A DNA stretch of 64,000 nt, taken from NCBI RefSeq assembly GCF_016859125.1, contig NZ_CP069338.1:1984001-2048000 (forward strand). Direction: 5' to 3'. Numbering within the stretch: the first letter of the stretch is position 1; the number at the start of each line of letters is the position of its first letter. Origin of the DNA: Archangium violaceum. GTDB lineage: Bacteria > Myxococcota > Myxococcia > Myxococcales > Myxococcaceae. Below, piece after piece: positions 8,140 through 18,100 of the stretch. Below the pieces are notes generated by a model, which saw only the letters and a list, made by a program, of their open reading frames with translations, ran no database searches and was not told the DNA's origin. The translations under genes were made by a program, and so were the position numbers.

Positions 8140-8494
8140 CGCCTTGTCCCTCAGTGCTTCGCTGCGTTACCTGCCTGCACTCCCGTTCAACCTCGGCTGA
8201 GTGGACGAGTCCCAAGGCAGCAGAGCGCTTCCCCGTGCCGTCCGGCTGTGGAGCTCCGAAGTTTCGAGCATCTAGCTACCCTGTCCGGCCTTCCCTATTT
8301 ACCCCGGGGGTTCAGCTTGCCGACCCGCCTACTTGCCATAGCGGGTCAGGCGCGTCGGTTTTCGGACGCTAGTGGAGTGTCCACGAAGTTCGTAGACATT
8401 CCACTAGTGCTGGGCGAGCCATGCGCTTGGCTCGCGTTCTTCGACTCACCTTGTTAGCAACACTCCGGGTACGACGAGCTGTTACGGAGAGTCA
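8140..8494. other. Intergenic region with two hairpins
   Basis: No gene seen in 355 bases between two minus-strand genes. It holds a hairpin at 8322-8347 (GACCCGC / GCGGGTC, 12-base loop) and the long palindrome at 8371-8405. Either could end transcription of the 8495-10486 gene on the minus strand, but neither is followed by a T run. Confidence 0.5.
8371..8405. repeat. 35-base near-palindrome
   Basis: The arms 8371-8387 and 8389-8405 are 17 bases each, separated by one base, and pair with two mismatches. The left arm is repeated exactly, on the opposite strand, at 3018-3034. The shape resembles an IS end or a mobile palindrome; no transposase sits next to it. Confidence 0.6.
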
Positions 8495-10486
8495 TCAGCC
8501 CCCGCGTCTCGCGCGAAACCACAGCAGGCCCAGCACTCCGAGGCTCACGAGTGACAGGGTCAGCCCCGTGACGAAGGAGCCTGGACGGTAATGCAATTCC
8601 ACCCGTCGCTCGCTCCCGCGCAGGGCGATGGCTCGCAGGCCCTCGGCTTCGAGGAGCGGCACCGGCTCGCCATCCGCCTCGGCCTCCCAGCCCGGGAACC
8701 ACGCATCCCTCACGGTGAGCCGCTCGCCCCCTCGCGGAAGCGTGAAGACGAGCCGTGAAGGCAGATCCACCTCGGGCTCCAACTCCAGCCGCTCCCCGCC
8801 CGACTCCAGCAGCGCCCGGCCCGGACGGCCCAGCTTCAACGCGAGATAGCTTCCGTTCTGGAAGAGCACCTCTCCCGGGTACGCCGCGCGCTTCGCCTCG
8901 TCGTCGATGACCACCACCGAGGCCCCCAGCTGCCTCGCCGCCCGCTCCGGCTCCTCGCGCACGAGCCGCTTCACGTACGCGGGCGCCGGCACCACGAAGC
9001 CCTCCAGCGCCGCGAAGCCTCCCGCCATGTTGGCGTTGGGGATGCCCACCTCGCACGCCTCCGCCCGGTGCTCGAGGTCCACGCGTCCCCAGTCGATGTC
9101 GTAGGCCACGCGGCCTCCGGGCTGGAACGCCGGAGAGGGACGGCACGGCTCGCCGCCGCTCCTGCTCGCCAGCGTTCCCACGCCCTGCTGGAAGATGGCG
9201 CACTCGACGAAGAGGATGGCCGCCACCGCCCACCCGCGCCGCTCCGGAGCCGCCCGGCGCGAGGCCAGCAGCGCGCCTCCCGCCAGCGCCACCCAGGCCA
9301 CGCTCACCGCCCAGCCCGCGCCCGCGCCCGCCACCGCGAGGGCACACGCGCCCAGCAGGCCCACCATGGCGAACACCGCTCCCGGACGCCGCGTGATGGG
9401 TCGAGCGCCCCGCTCCCACGCGGAGAAGCCCGAGGCCAACGCCAGCGCCAGCAGCACCGGCAGCGGCGAGAGGAACTTGATGGGGAAGCGGAAGAGGCCC
9501 GCGCCCGGCACCCACCGGTGCAGCCACGTGAAGAGTCCTCCCGCGTCTCCGAGCGCCAACAGCACGAGCACCGCGCACACCACGGCGAGCCCCTTGCGCC
9601 GCCACAGGCCCCAGCCCGCCAGCAGCAGGAGGCTCGAGCCCACGAAGAGCACCGACTGGAAGCCCTGCGTGCCCGAGCGGTCCGCGCCGAAGCGGACGAA
9701 AGGCAGCACAAGGTCCAACACCTCGGCCGGGGACAGGGCGAAGCTCGAGGCCTCGCCCGCGCCGATGCCCGCGCGCCGGTCCGAGCAGACGAGCAGCTCC
9801 AGGAAGGGAATCCACGTGGCCGCGGAGAGCCCGGCCCCGAGCGCCAGCGCGCCCACCGTCCACCGCGTGCGCCGCCAGAGGCTCACGGCCAGCCCGGCCA
9901 GCGCGAGCAGCGTCAGCTCCGGGGAGCCCGCGAGCACGCTGCACGCCACCTGCACGCCGAGCAGCGCCATCCCGCGCCGCGTGGGACGACGCGCCAGGAG
10001 CCGGCCCGAGCCCCACACCCACGGCACCCAGCTCAACCCGCACAGCATGTTGGGGTGGGCATAGTGCTCGACGGCGAGGGGACTGAGGCTCGCGGCGAGC
10101 CCGGCCAGCACGGCCGCGCGGCGGCTCGCCCCCGAGTAGCGCGCCAGCCGCCACGTCCCGAGCCCCAGCCACACCAGGTGCGCGAAGAGGAAGGGGCCCA
10201 GGACGCGCTCGGGCCGGGCCAGGAGGAAGAGGAGACTCGGCGGGTAGAGCACCTGCGTCTGCAGCTCGGCCAGGAACGGGTGGCCGGCGAGCAGGAGCGG
10301 ATTCCACAGCGGCAGTTCCCCGCGCAGGAGCTGCTCCCGCAGGAAGGCGGCGTTGGGCAGGAAGAGGAAGAGGATGTCTGGAGACACCGGCTGCCGCACC
10401 AGCATGAGCCCATGGGCGACCAGCACGGCCAGCACCACGGCGGCACAGGCCAGCGATACGGCATGAGCACGGGACGGGAGGGACAT
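8495..10486 (-). CDS. YfhO-like polytopic membrane protein
   Basis: A 663-residue integral membrane protein. The first TM is at residues 8-30, then a periplasmic loop with LPLWNPLLLAGHPFLAELQ, the motif seen in YfhO/GT-C type proteins, and about 12 more hydrophobic segments to residue 470. A soluble C-terminal domain of about 170 residues carries a typical DAWFPGWEAEADGEPVPLL motif, followed by a final TM. YfhO relatives are involved in lipoteichoic acid or glycan modification with lipid-linked sugars; the substrate here is unknown. The start is set at ATG 10486 because CGGAG lies just upstream and the hydrophobic core then begins correctly; frames open further upstream are not membrane-like. 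Confidence 0.8.
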   Translation of the reverse strand: MSLPSRAHAVSLACAAVVLAVLVAHGLMLVRQPVSPDILFLFLPNAAFLREQLLRGELPLWNPLLLAGHPFLAELQTQVLYPPSLLFLLARPERVLGPFLFAHLVWLGLGTWRLARYSGASRRAAVLAGLAASLSPLAVEHYAHPNMLCGLSWVPWVWGSGRLLARRPTRRGMALLGVQVACSVLAGSPELTLLALAGLAVSLWRRTRWTVGALALGAGLSAATWIPFLELLVCSDRRAGIGAGEASSFALSPAEVLDLVLPFVRFGADRSGTQGFQSVLFVGSSLLLLAGWGLWRRKGLAVVCAVLVLLALGDAGGLFTWLHRWVPGAGLFRFPIKFLSPLPVLLALALASGFSAWERGARPITRRPGAVFAMVGLLGACALAVAGAGAGWAVSVAWVALAGGALLASRRAAPERRGWAVAAILFVECAIFQQGVGTLASRSGGEPCRPSPAFQPGGRVAYDIDWGRVDLEHRAEACEVGIPNANMAGGFAALEGFVVPAPAYVKRLVREEPERAARQLGASVVVIDDEAKRAAYPGEVLFQNGSYLALKLGRPGRALLESGGERLELEPEVDLPSRLVFTLPRGGERLTVRDAWFPGWEAEADGEPVPLLEAEGLRAIALRGSERRVELHYRPGSFVTGLTLSLVSLGVLGLLWFRARRGG

Positions 10487-10614
10487 CGCTCCGGGAAACG
10501 CTAGCACGGAGGGGGAACGGCCACCCAGACGGGCCGGGTCTGCCCTCCAGGCCCGAGCCACCCACCTCTCGCCCACGGACAAGGGGGTTCCTACCTTCCC
10601 CGTCGGCCGCTTCC

Positions 10615-10818
10615 ATGGAGCTCATCCCCTACACCTTCAACCCCTGGTGGGGCTGTTCCGGGATTCCCTTCTTTTTCAAGCAATGGGGTGCGTCCTGGAC
10701 CGGGCGTGACAGGTCGAGCCGTCACCCGGTGGACGCCAGTCCCACGACTTCTTCACTCCGTACCAGGCCCTCGCCTGCACTCCCGCTAGAGTCCGACCCC
10801 TATGGCGCACGCGACTGA
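10615..10818 (+). pseudogene. DUF5131 (Gp37/Gp68-like) remnant, internally deleted
   Basis: The frame from ATG 10615 opens with MELIPYTFNPWWGCS, the conserved N-terminus of DUF5131 proteins (normally TxNPWWGCxKxSPxCxxCYA). After the first Cys it jumps straight to GIPFFFKQWGASW, the conserved C-terminal block of the same family (normally more than 180 residues further on). The rest of the frame to 10818 is unrelated and overlaps the next gene. A single clean deletion removed the Cys cluster and the core, so it is non-functional. Confidence 0.65.
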
Positions 10819-13357
10819 CGACAAGAACTTCCGACTTCCCCTCTCCATCCGTCCCCGGCGTTACGAGGTCACCCTGACGCTCGACATGGAAGCCAAGAGC
10901 TTCACGGGCCAGCAGACCATCGAGCTCGACCTCGAGAAGCCCTCGAATGAAATCATCCTGCACGCCATCGCGCTGCAGCTCGGCGAGGTGACGTTCCGCG
11001 CGGGCAACGGCAAGAGCGTCAAGCCCACGGAGCTGCGGCCGGTGCAGGCGAGCGAGACGGTGGTGCTGCGCTTCGACGAGCCGCTTCCGCAGGGCGCGGG
11101 AGCGCTGGACGTGGCGTGGACGGGGCGCTTCACCGAGGGCCTGCGGGGCCTGTACGCGGCGGGCAAGGTGGCGGCCACGCAGTTCGAGGCGGCGGACGCG
11201 CGGCGGCTCTTCCCGTGCTTCGACGAGCCGGCCTTCAAGGCACGCTGGGCGCTCACGGTGCGGGTGCCGCCGGGGCTGACGACGCTGGCCAACGGGGCGC
11301 TGGTGAAGGACGAGCAGGACGGCCCCCTGCGCAAGCTGACCTTCCAGGAGACGGAGGTGCTCAGCTCGTACCTGGTGGCGCTGGTGTGTGGCCCGCTGGT
11401 GGGCACGCCCGAGGAGAAGGTGCAGGGGATTCCGGTGCGCACGTGGGCGCTGCCGGAGAAGCAGCACCTGACGCGCTTCGGCCAGGACGCGGCGCTCGCG
11501 GCGCTGCCCCGGCTGCAGGACTACTTCGGGCTGCCCTACGCCTTCGGCAAGGTGGACCAGGTGGGCATCCCCGACTTCGAGGCCGGCGCCATGGAGAACG
11601 CGGGCCTCATCACCTACCGCGAAATCGCGCTGCTGTTGGACCCGGCCACGGCGCCGCTGTCGGTGCAGAAGCGGGTGGCCGAGGTGGTGACGCACGAGCT
11701 GGCGCACCAGTGGTTCGGCAACTGGGTGACGATGGTGTGGTGGGATGACCTCTGGCTGAACGAGGCCTTCGCCACGTGGATGGCGTACAAGATCGTCGAC
11801 AGCTGGAAGCCGGACTGGCGGGTGTGGCTGGACTTCGACGCGGGGAAGGCGGCGGCGCTGCACCTGGACGCGCTGCGCTCCACGCACCCCATCCGCGGCG
11901 AGGTGCGCAACGCGCACGAGGCGGGCGAGAGCTTCGACCTCATCACCTATGAGAAGGGCGGCGCGGTGTTGCGGATGATCGAAGGCTTCCTCGGCGAGGA
12001 GGCCTTCCGCGAGGGCATGCGCCAGTACATGCGCAAGCACGCGCGCTCCAACGCGGTGGCGGACGACCTGTGGAGGGCGCTGGCCAATGCCTCGTCGCAG
12101 CCGGTGCTGGAGCTGGCCAACGCGTGGATCGGCCAGAGCGGCTACCCGCTGGTGTCGGTGGCTCTGGACGGGCGGACGGTGACGCTGTCGCAGCAGCGGT
12201 ACTACTCGGAGCCGGGCGTGAAGAGCGGTGAGCACTGGCCGGTGCCGATGGTGCTGCGGTACGCGGACGCGGGCGGGGTGCGCGAGCAGCGGGTGCTGCT
12301 GCGCGAGGCGCAGGCGAAGGTGACGCTGGAGGGCTCGGGCGAGGTGAAGTGGCTGTGCGCGAACGCGGGCTCCACGGGCTTCTACCGGGTGCAGTACGAC
12401 GCCGCGGCGCTGGAGCGGATGTCGGCGAACCTGGCGGCGCTGGCGCCCTCGGAGCGCATCTCGCTGCTGGCGGACCAGTGGGCGCTGGCGCGCAGCGGAC
12501 AGGCGACGGTGGCGGCCTTCCTGGAGCTCGCGGGCCGCTTCGGAGGCGAGGAGGACGACGCCGTGCTGGACGAGCTGGTGGGCCGGCTGGCGTACGTGGA
12601 GGGCCGGCTGGTGGAGGGTGAGGAGCAGGAGCGCTTCCGCCGGTGGGTGGAGAAGCTGCTGGGGGCGGGGTTGAAGAAGCTGGGCTGGGACTCGGAGCCG
12701 GGGGAGTCGGACCGGGTGAAGCTGCGGCGAGCGGCCTTGGTGCGAGCGGTGGGCGGTGTGGCGCGCAGCCCGGAGGCGCTGGCGGAGGCGAGGCCCCGGG
12801 TGGAGCGGATGCTGAACGGGGACAAGACGGCGCTGGAGCCGAACCTGCTGGACGTGGCGGTGGGCATGGTGGCGCGAGCGGGAGACCGGGCGCTCTACGA
12901 GAAGATTCTGGAGAAGATGCCGGGGGAGCCGGATCCGGCGACGCAGCGGCGCTACCTGATGGCGCTGACGGCCTTCGAGGAGCCGGCGCTGGCGGCGGAC
13001 GCGCAGAAACTGTTCTTCACGGACAAGGTGAAGATGCAGGACGTGGCGAGCTTCATGATGGGGCTGATGGGCAACCGGACGGGCCGCGACGCGTGGTGGG
13101 CGGAGACGCAGAAGCGGTGGGAGGACGTCCTGGGGAGGACGGGACGGGCGCCGATGCTGCTGCGTCGAGTGGTGGAGTCGATGGGAGCGCTGCGCGAGCG
13201 CAAGCAACTGGACGAGGCGCGCAAGCTGCTGACGACGCACCCGGTGGAGGAGGCGAAGCAGGCCACGGAGCAGACGCTGGAGAAGCTGGAGCAGGACGTG
13301 GCCCTGCGAGAGCGGGCCCTGTCCGAGGTCAGCGCCTGGCTCGAGCGCCAGCCGTGA
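10802..13357 (+). CDS. pepN: M1-family aminopeptidase (aminopeptidase N type)
   Basis: An 851-residue cytoplasmic zinc aminopeptidase that removes N-terminal residues from peptides. The N-terminal beta-saddle domain covers residues 1-200. The substrate-anchoring GAMEN motif is at residues 262-266. The zinc site HELAH is at 298-302, with the third ligand Glu 321 in WLNEAF, a perfect HEXXH-X18-E spacing. The transition-state Tyr is 383 (ITYEKGGAVLRM). The C-terminal helical domain ends in a helix-rich tail, as in ERAP/tricorn-factor relatives rather than E. coli PepN. No signal peptide is present. The symbol is by family, and orthology to any given pepN is not proven. A hairpin terminator follows the stop. 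Confidence 0.92.
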   Translation: MAHATDDKNFRLPLSIRPRRYEVTLTLDMEAKSFTGQQTIELDLEKPSNEIILHAIALQLGEVTFRAGNGKSVKPTELRPVQASETVVLRFDEPLPQGAGALDVAWTGRFTEGLRGLYAAGKVAATQFEAADARRLFPCFDEPAFKARWALTVRVPPGLTTLANGALVKDEQDGPLRKLTFQETEVLSSYLVALVCGPLVGTPEEKVQGIPVRTWALPEKQHLTRFGQDAALAALPRLQDYFGLPYAFGKVDQVGIPDFEAGAMENAGLITYREIALLLDPATAPLSVQKRVAEVVTHELAHQWFGNWVTMVWWDDLWLNEAFATWMAYKIVDSWKPDWRVWLDFDAGKAAALHLDALRSTHPIRGEVRNAHEAGESFDLITYEKGGAVLRMIEGFLGEEAFREGMRQYMRKHARSNAVADDLWRALANASSQPVLELANAWIGQSGYPLVSVALDGRTVTLSQQRYYSEPGVKSGEHWPVPMVLRYADAGGVREQRVLLREAQAKVTLEGSGEVKWLCANAGSTGFYRVQYDAAALERMSANLAALAPSERISLLADQWALARSGQATVAAFLELAGRFGGEEDDAVLDELVGRLAYVEGRLVEGEEQERFRRWVEKLLGAGLKKLGWDSEPGESDRVKLRRAALVRAVGGVARSPEALAEARPRVERMLNGDKTALEPNLLDVAVGMVARAGDRALYEKILEKMPGEPDPATQRRYLMALTAFEEPALAADAQKLFFTDKVKMQDVASFMMGLMGNRTGRDAWWAETQKRWEDVLGRTGRAPMLLRRVVESMGALRERKQLDEARKLLTTHPVEEAKQATEQTLEKLEQDVALRERALSEVSAWLERQP

Positions 13358-13375
13358 ATCGCTGAACCCCAAACT

Positions 13376-13395
13376 CCCTCTCCTCTGGGAGAGGG
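13376..13395. terminator. Hairpin of the CCCTCTCC/GGAGAGGG type
   Basis: An 8-bp perfect stem with a TCTG loop sits 19 bases after the aminopeptidase stop. It is followed by GCCGGGGTGAGGG, matching a widespread intergenic repeat. A related copy in the opposite orientation lies at 46910-46930. It probably acts as a factor-independent terminator or REP-like element; no T run is present. Confidence 0.55.
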
Positions 13396-13655
13396 CCGGG
13401 GTGAGGGTATGGGGTTCCGAGACCCGCCCCTGAGTAGACGGCTGTAGGTCCTGGGGCTTCTCTCCCGTGCTCGCAGGACCCCGGGAGCTTACGGCAGGGA
13501 TGAGGCGGAGCATGCCGCACGGAACGGCAGCCCGGTTGGCCCCGCCCATCGAGTTGGAGGCACCTCACCAGACCCGACGGCCAGACGTGACTGTCAGCCG
13601 TTTTCCGTAATCGGTAGGTTTGGGCTTCCAGCTCGGGCGGCTCGCCCGGAGAGCC

Positions 13656-14010
13656 ATGAGAAAAACACAAGCAAAGAAGCTTCTCGACAGAGGAGTTGGT
13701 CGAGAAGATCAGAACCCTTTCCGCAGAGAGGTGGCCAGAGATCCATGCGGGCAAGCCCAAAGACGCCAATCGCATGTACGATCTTCTTGTTGCACTCGAA
13801 AGGGAGCTACGAGCGAGAGGTATCGAAGCGCAACGTCAGCTATTGAAGTTGCTCGATGATCCAGATCCGGGAACCCGGTGCTGGGTTGCTGGCTCGGTGT
13901 TGGAGTCCGAACCGGACGAGGGGGTACGGGGACTTACCGAGATCGCCAAAAACGTTGACGGTCTCGTGGGCCTTTCCGCGGAGAGAACGCTGGAGCAATG
14001 GAAGGCATGC
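13656..14010 (+). pseudogene. DUF2019-like gene remnant, no stop of its own
   Basis: From about 13687 the plus strand encodes a clean helical protein: STEELVEKIRTLSAERWPEI, then ANRMYDLLVALERELRARG, LLDDPDPGTRCWVAGSVLES and AERTLEQWKA. This resembles the small DUF2019/HEAT-like proteins common in myxobacteria. An ATG at 13656 is in another frame, so either a TTG at 13696 is the start or a one-base shift has occurred. At the other end the natural stop is missing: after EQWKA the frame runs on as antisense of the convergent 14011-15060 gene. Both ends therefore look damaged. Confidence 0.5.
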
Positions 14011-15060
14011 TCAGCCCCGCATGTCCATGTCCGAGGCCGGCGCCTCGACCGGAGTGTCCCCCCGGCCCAACCGCACGAGGTGGAACACGATGACGGCGTC
14101 GAGCACCAGGAGGCCCGGGAGGTAGAACCACGGGCCCACGGCGTAGGGGCTCATCATCAGGAAGAACCAGAGCGTGAGCCACACGCCCATGAGGATGAGC
14201 GCGAGCGGGTGCAGCGCGGACAGGCCCCGGTGCTTCACGGCGGAGCACGCGAGCAGCAGCAGCGAGCTCTGGGTGAGCACCGAGAGTGGCTGCTCCGCGC
14301 CCGACAATCCGGGCGCATGCAGGGTACCGCGCCCCCACGCGAGCAGGAGCGAGAAGGAGCAGAGGACGACGCCCACCACCACCCAGCGGTGCAGCCGGAG
14401 ACCGTGGGGGTGCATGTCCAACTCCTCCGGGGGCGCATCCGCGAAGTACATGCGGCCCTGGTCGTAGCCGAGCATCAAGGCGGCGAGCATCCACACCAGC
14501 GAGACAGGCCCGAAGCCCAGCATCAGCACGGCGTACGCACAGGTGAACAAGGCGAAGAGCCGTGCGATGGCCGGGTGCTGGGTGTCCTCGGGGAGGTTCT
14601 CGAGTGATGGCGGCAGGCGGCGGAGGGGCGCGGAGCCCGGCACCTGCAGCTCGGGCTGGCTGATGATGCGCCACTCGTTCACGGCCACCAGCGCGCCCGC
14701 CAGGAGCATCACTCCCGTGGCGATGAGCCCGATGCCCATGACGAACGGCAGGAACGACAGCAGCAGCGCCAGCCCCACGAGCCCCAGTCCCAGCAGCGTC
14801 AGGGAGCCCCCCGGAAGCAGCGAGCGCAGGCGCGGGTCGTCCAGCACGCTCCGGAAGGCCTCGCCCACCTGTCCGGCGACGGCGCCAACGGGCCCGGCCA
14901 CCTTGGAGAGCAACTGCTCCAACCGCTCGGCGGTCGAGGGAGGCGGTGCTTCCCATGAGTACTCCGGGTTGTAATCACCCCCCTCGAACATCTGGCCGCA
15001 CCCGTTGCAGAAACCTGGCGACTCATCGGAAAGGGGGTGACCGCAATGGGGGCATGTCAT
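14011..15060 (-). CDS. Zinc-ribbon integral membrane protein
   Basis: The 349-residue product begins with a zinc ribbon (CPHC at residues 3-6, CNGC at 18-21), followed by a Pro-rich linker and an amphipathic region. Eight or so hydrophobic segments follow, starting with SLTLLGLGLVGLALLLSFLP and ending with WFYLPGLLVLDAVIVFHLV. The short acidic tail is cytoplasmic or periplasmic. Zinc ribbons at the N-terminus of such proteins are usually cytoplasmic structural elements. No catalytic motif is visible and the role is unknown. Its stop abuts the broken DUF2019-like frame on the other strand. Confidence 0.75.
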   Translation of the reverse strand: MTCPHCGHPLSDESPGFCNGCGQMFEGGDYNPEYSWEAPPPSTAERLEQLLSKVAGPVGAVAGQVGEAFRSVLDDPRLRSLLPGGSLTLLGLGLVGLALLLSFLPFVMGIGLIATGVMLLAGALVAVNEWRIISQPELQVPGSAPLRRLPPSLENLPEDTQHPAIARLFALFTCAYAVLMLGFGPVSLVWMLAALMLGYDQGRMYFADAPPEELDMHPHGLRLHRWVVVGVVLCSFSLLLAWGRGTLHAPGLSGAEQPLSVLTQSSLLLLACSAVKHRGLSALHPLALILMGVWLTLWFFLMMSPYAVGPWFYLPGLLVLDAVIVFHLVRLGRGDTPVEAPASDMDMRG

Positions 15061-15122
15061 GGGGGGGTCCGAAGCGAGACCTCCAGTCTAGGCCAGGCGG
15101 GACTCGCGGAGGTACAGCCCCC

Positions 15123-18100
15123 CTATTCGTAGACGGTGGCGTGCACGAGGTTGCTGGAGAAGCCCCCACCGTTGTCCCGGTACCACACCGTCACCGCTGC
15201 CCCCGCCCCGTTCGCTCGGACCCTCGGTCGCTTCGAGGTTCCACCATGGACGGGCTCGAGCGCCCCGATGAAGCTCAGCGTGGTGGCTCCCTCGGGGTAG
15301 CGGGCCCCGAAGACCCGGTCCACGCCGCTCACGTTCTCCACCCAGACGATGTGGAAGTTGCCCTGCCCATCCGCCGCCACCGAGGGCTGCACCGACTGAC
15401 CTTGGTCCATCGCCACGGGCTGCCAGCCGTTCTCGGGAGTGAAGCGCTTCAAGAAGACCGTCGAGCTGCCGGTGCGAGGCCCCGTCCAGGAGACCATCGC
15501 GCGGCCCCAGCGATCCATGGCCACCGCGGGGTCATCCCCACCTGGCGGAGCGTCGCCCAGAGCGGCGGTCGGCTCGCGCCAGCCCTCGCCCGGGACGAAG
15601 CGGGTGGCGTAGAGGGAGGAGGAGCCCGTCCCGGCATCGCGCCAGCGGAACAGGATGAACGCCGAGCCATCCGCGCTCAGTGCGGCGGACACCGAGGTGC
15701 CCTCTCCCGATGCGGCGGCCTGCTCCGGTGGCGTCCACCCCGAGCCGGGCACGAAGCGGCTGGCCTGGACGCGCGGGGTGCCTCCGGAGTCCGGTTGCAG
15801 CCACGCCACCAGTGCTCGCCCGGAGCCCTCCAGCGCCAACGTGGGCACGGAGGTGGCTCCCGGCCCCGACTCCAGCAGCAGCGGCGCGCTCCAACCACCG
15901 TCCTTCACGAGGCGCGCGGCCCACAGGCTCTCGGCACCGCCATCCGACTGCCTCCACACGACGAGCGCGTTGCCCTGCGCATCCACCCCCACCCGCGGCG
16001 TGCTCACCGGCTCGGCGCGCGTCTCCAGCAGGTGGGGTGTGCTCCAACCCGAGCCCGGGGAGTACTCGACGGCATAGAGGTCCACCTGTGAGCCGACATG
16101 AAGCTCCCAGACGGCCACTCCGAAACCCACCTCGTTCACCGCCACGGCGGGGCGCTCCACATCCCCCGGGTGGACGGTGTCGAGCTCGCGCGCCGGCTCC
16201 CAGCCCACGTGGGGCAAGTAGCGGCTGGCGAAGGGACGGAAGGCGACACCGGAGGTGTCCTGCACCCAGATGGCCAGCGCGTGTCCCTGTCCATCGACGG
16301 CGACGTCCGGGAAGAGTCCGGGCCGCACCGAATGCACCTCGCGCGGCGGCTGCCACTCCCGGCCACGCGTGGTGAAGCCCACGGTCACGCTCGACGTCAT
16401 CGCCCATCCGGCCCGATCCTTCACCGGGGCGGACAGCACCGCGCGCACCGTCTCGCGGTAGGGCAACGGGCTGACGGGAGTGAAGGCACAGCTCGTCGCC
16501 GAGTCATCACAGGTCATCGTCGTCGCCACGCGCGTGCCACGCACCTCCAGCGAGAACCCCTCGGGCGTGAGGCTGGAGACGTCCACCGGCTCGCTGAAGG
16601 TGAAGCGGATGGGCGCCAGGATGTCCACCGCCACTGCGTCCTGTGTGGGCGACACGCTCGCGACGGAAGGCGGCGTGAGGTCCACCCAGAAGCCCTCGGA
16701 CGCCACGAACGGGCTCCAGTTGCCCGCCGCGTCCTTCGCGCGCACGCAGTGGAAGAAGGGCCCATCTTCCCAGAGCGAGAAGCCGGTGAGCCGCGTGGAC
16801 GTCTGCTCCGTGGTGTGCAGGCTCTCGGTGAAGTACCCCTGGCACCGGGAGGAGACGGAGATCACGTGCTCGTACAACACGACGCCGTTCGAGTCCGAGA
16901 AGCCACTCCAGTTGGCCTCGAAGACGTCGGTGGCACGCTGGTGGCCCTGATGCGCCCCCGGGCCATTGGCCACCTTCGCGCCCACGACCGACGGTGGCAC
17001 GCCGTCCTGCACGTAGACCAGGGGCCCCACGCACGCCGAGCGGTTCCCCGCCGCGTCCTCCGTGGCCACGAAGAAGGAGGTGGTGGAGTTGCGTGGGACG
17101 GAGGTGGTCACGATGAAGGAGCCGGAGCCGGCCGCCGACGCCTCCGCGACGAATGTCCCCACACAGCCCTCGGTGGTGAAGAGGAGCGCACGGGGATCTC
17201 CCCCGGCGGCCCTGCCGCTCACGGAGACGGTGGAGGAAGAACCTGGTGAGGAGGGGGAAAGCACGAGCACCGACGGCGCGGCGGACGACTGGCTGTCCTC
17301 GATGTATTCGAGGGCCGCCGAGCACCCGCTCCGATTGCCAGCCGCATCCCTGGCCCAGGCGGAGAAGAGCGACGTGCTGTCGTCCGCCACCGTCACCGTG
17401 AAGAGGGCCTGGCCCGACGCTCCCGCCGTGACGGTCTCGAGCGCCGGCACCGTGCAGTCCGGGTTGGCGAAGAGCTCCACCTGGGCGCCAGCCTCCACGT
17501 CCAGGGTCAGGGAGGGGTCGTTGCGGTTGGCCGTCCGGGGAGTGGAGGACGACCATCGCGGAGCCGCGGGTGGGTTGCTGTCCCGGGTATAGGCGTGGAC
17601 CGCCGAGCACTCGCTGACGTTTCCCGCCTCGTCCAGGGCCATGGCGAAGAAACGCTCCTTCTTGTTGAACGAGACGTACCCGGAGAGCGAGGCCATCCCC
17701 GTCGCATCCGGGGTGGCGGTGCTCGACCAGGAGGGCTCGCACTCGTCACCGACGTGGAGGGCCACGCGCGCGGTCCCCGGCTCCGCGATCACCCTCAGGA
17801 CGATGTTGCTGTCCTTGCCCAGCACCGGGTTGCCCTCCGCCCATCGCGGTGCCGGAGGCGGGATGCTGTCCTCGGTATAGGTGAACGGCTCGGAGCACTC
17901 GGAGACCCGGTCGTCCTTGACGGCCCGGAGCGAGATGACCGTGGTGGAGTTGTCCGGGACGGAGAGCGAGAACTCCGTGTAGTAGGCGTCCGAATCCTCT
18001 ACCCGCTGGATGAACGTCCCCTCGCAGTTCGGCCCCAGGTAGACCTCGAGAGCCGCGCTCTCGACACGCGCCTTCAGCCGCGGTTGGTTGTCATTGGCCA

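Noticed and set aside
10676..13549. A 957-codon minus-strand open frame
   Set aside because: It is antisense to the M1 aminopeptidase and has a repetitive Arg/His/Leu composition typical of shadow frames.
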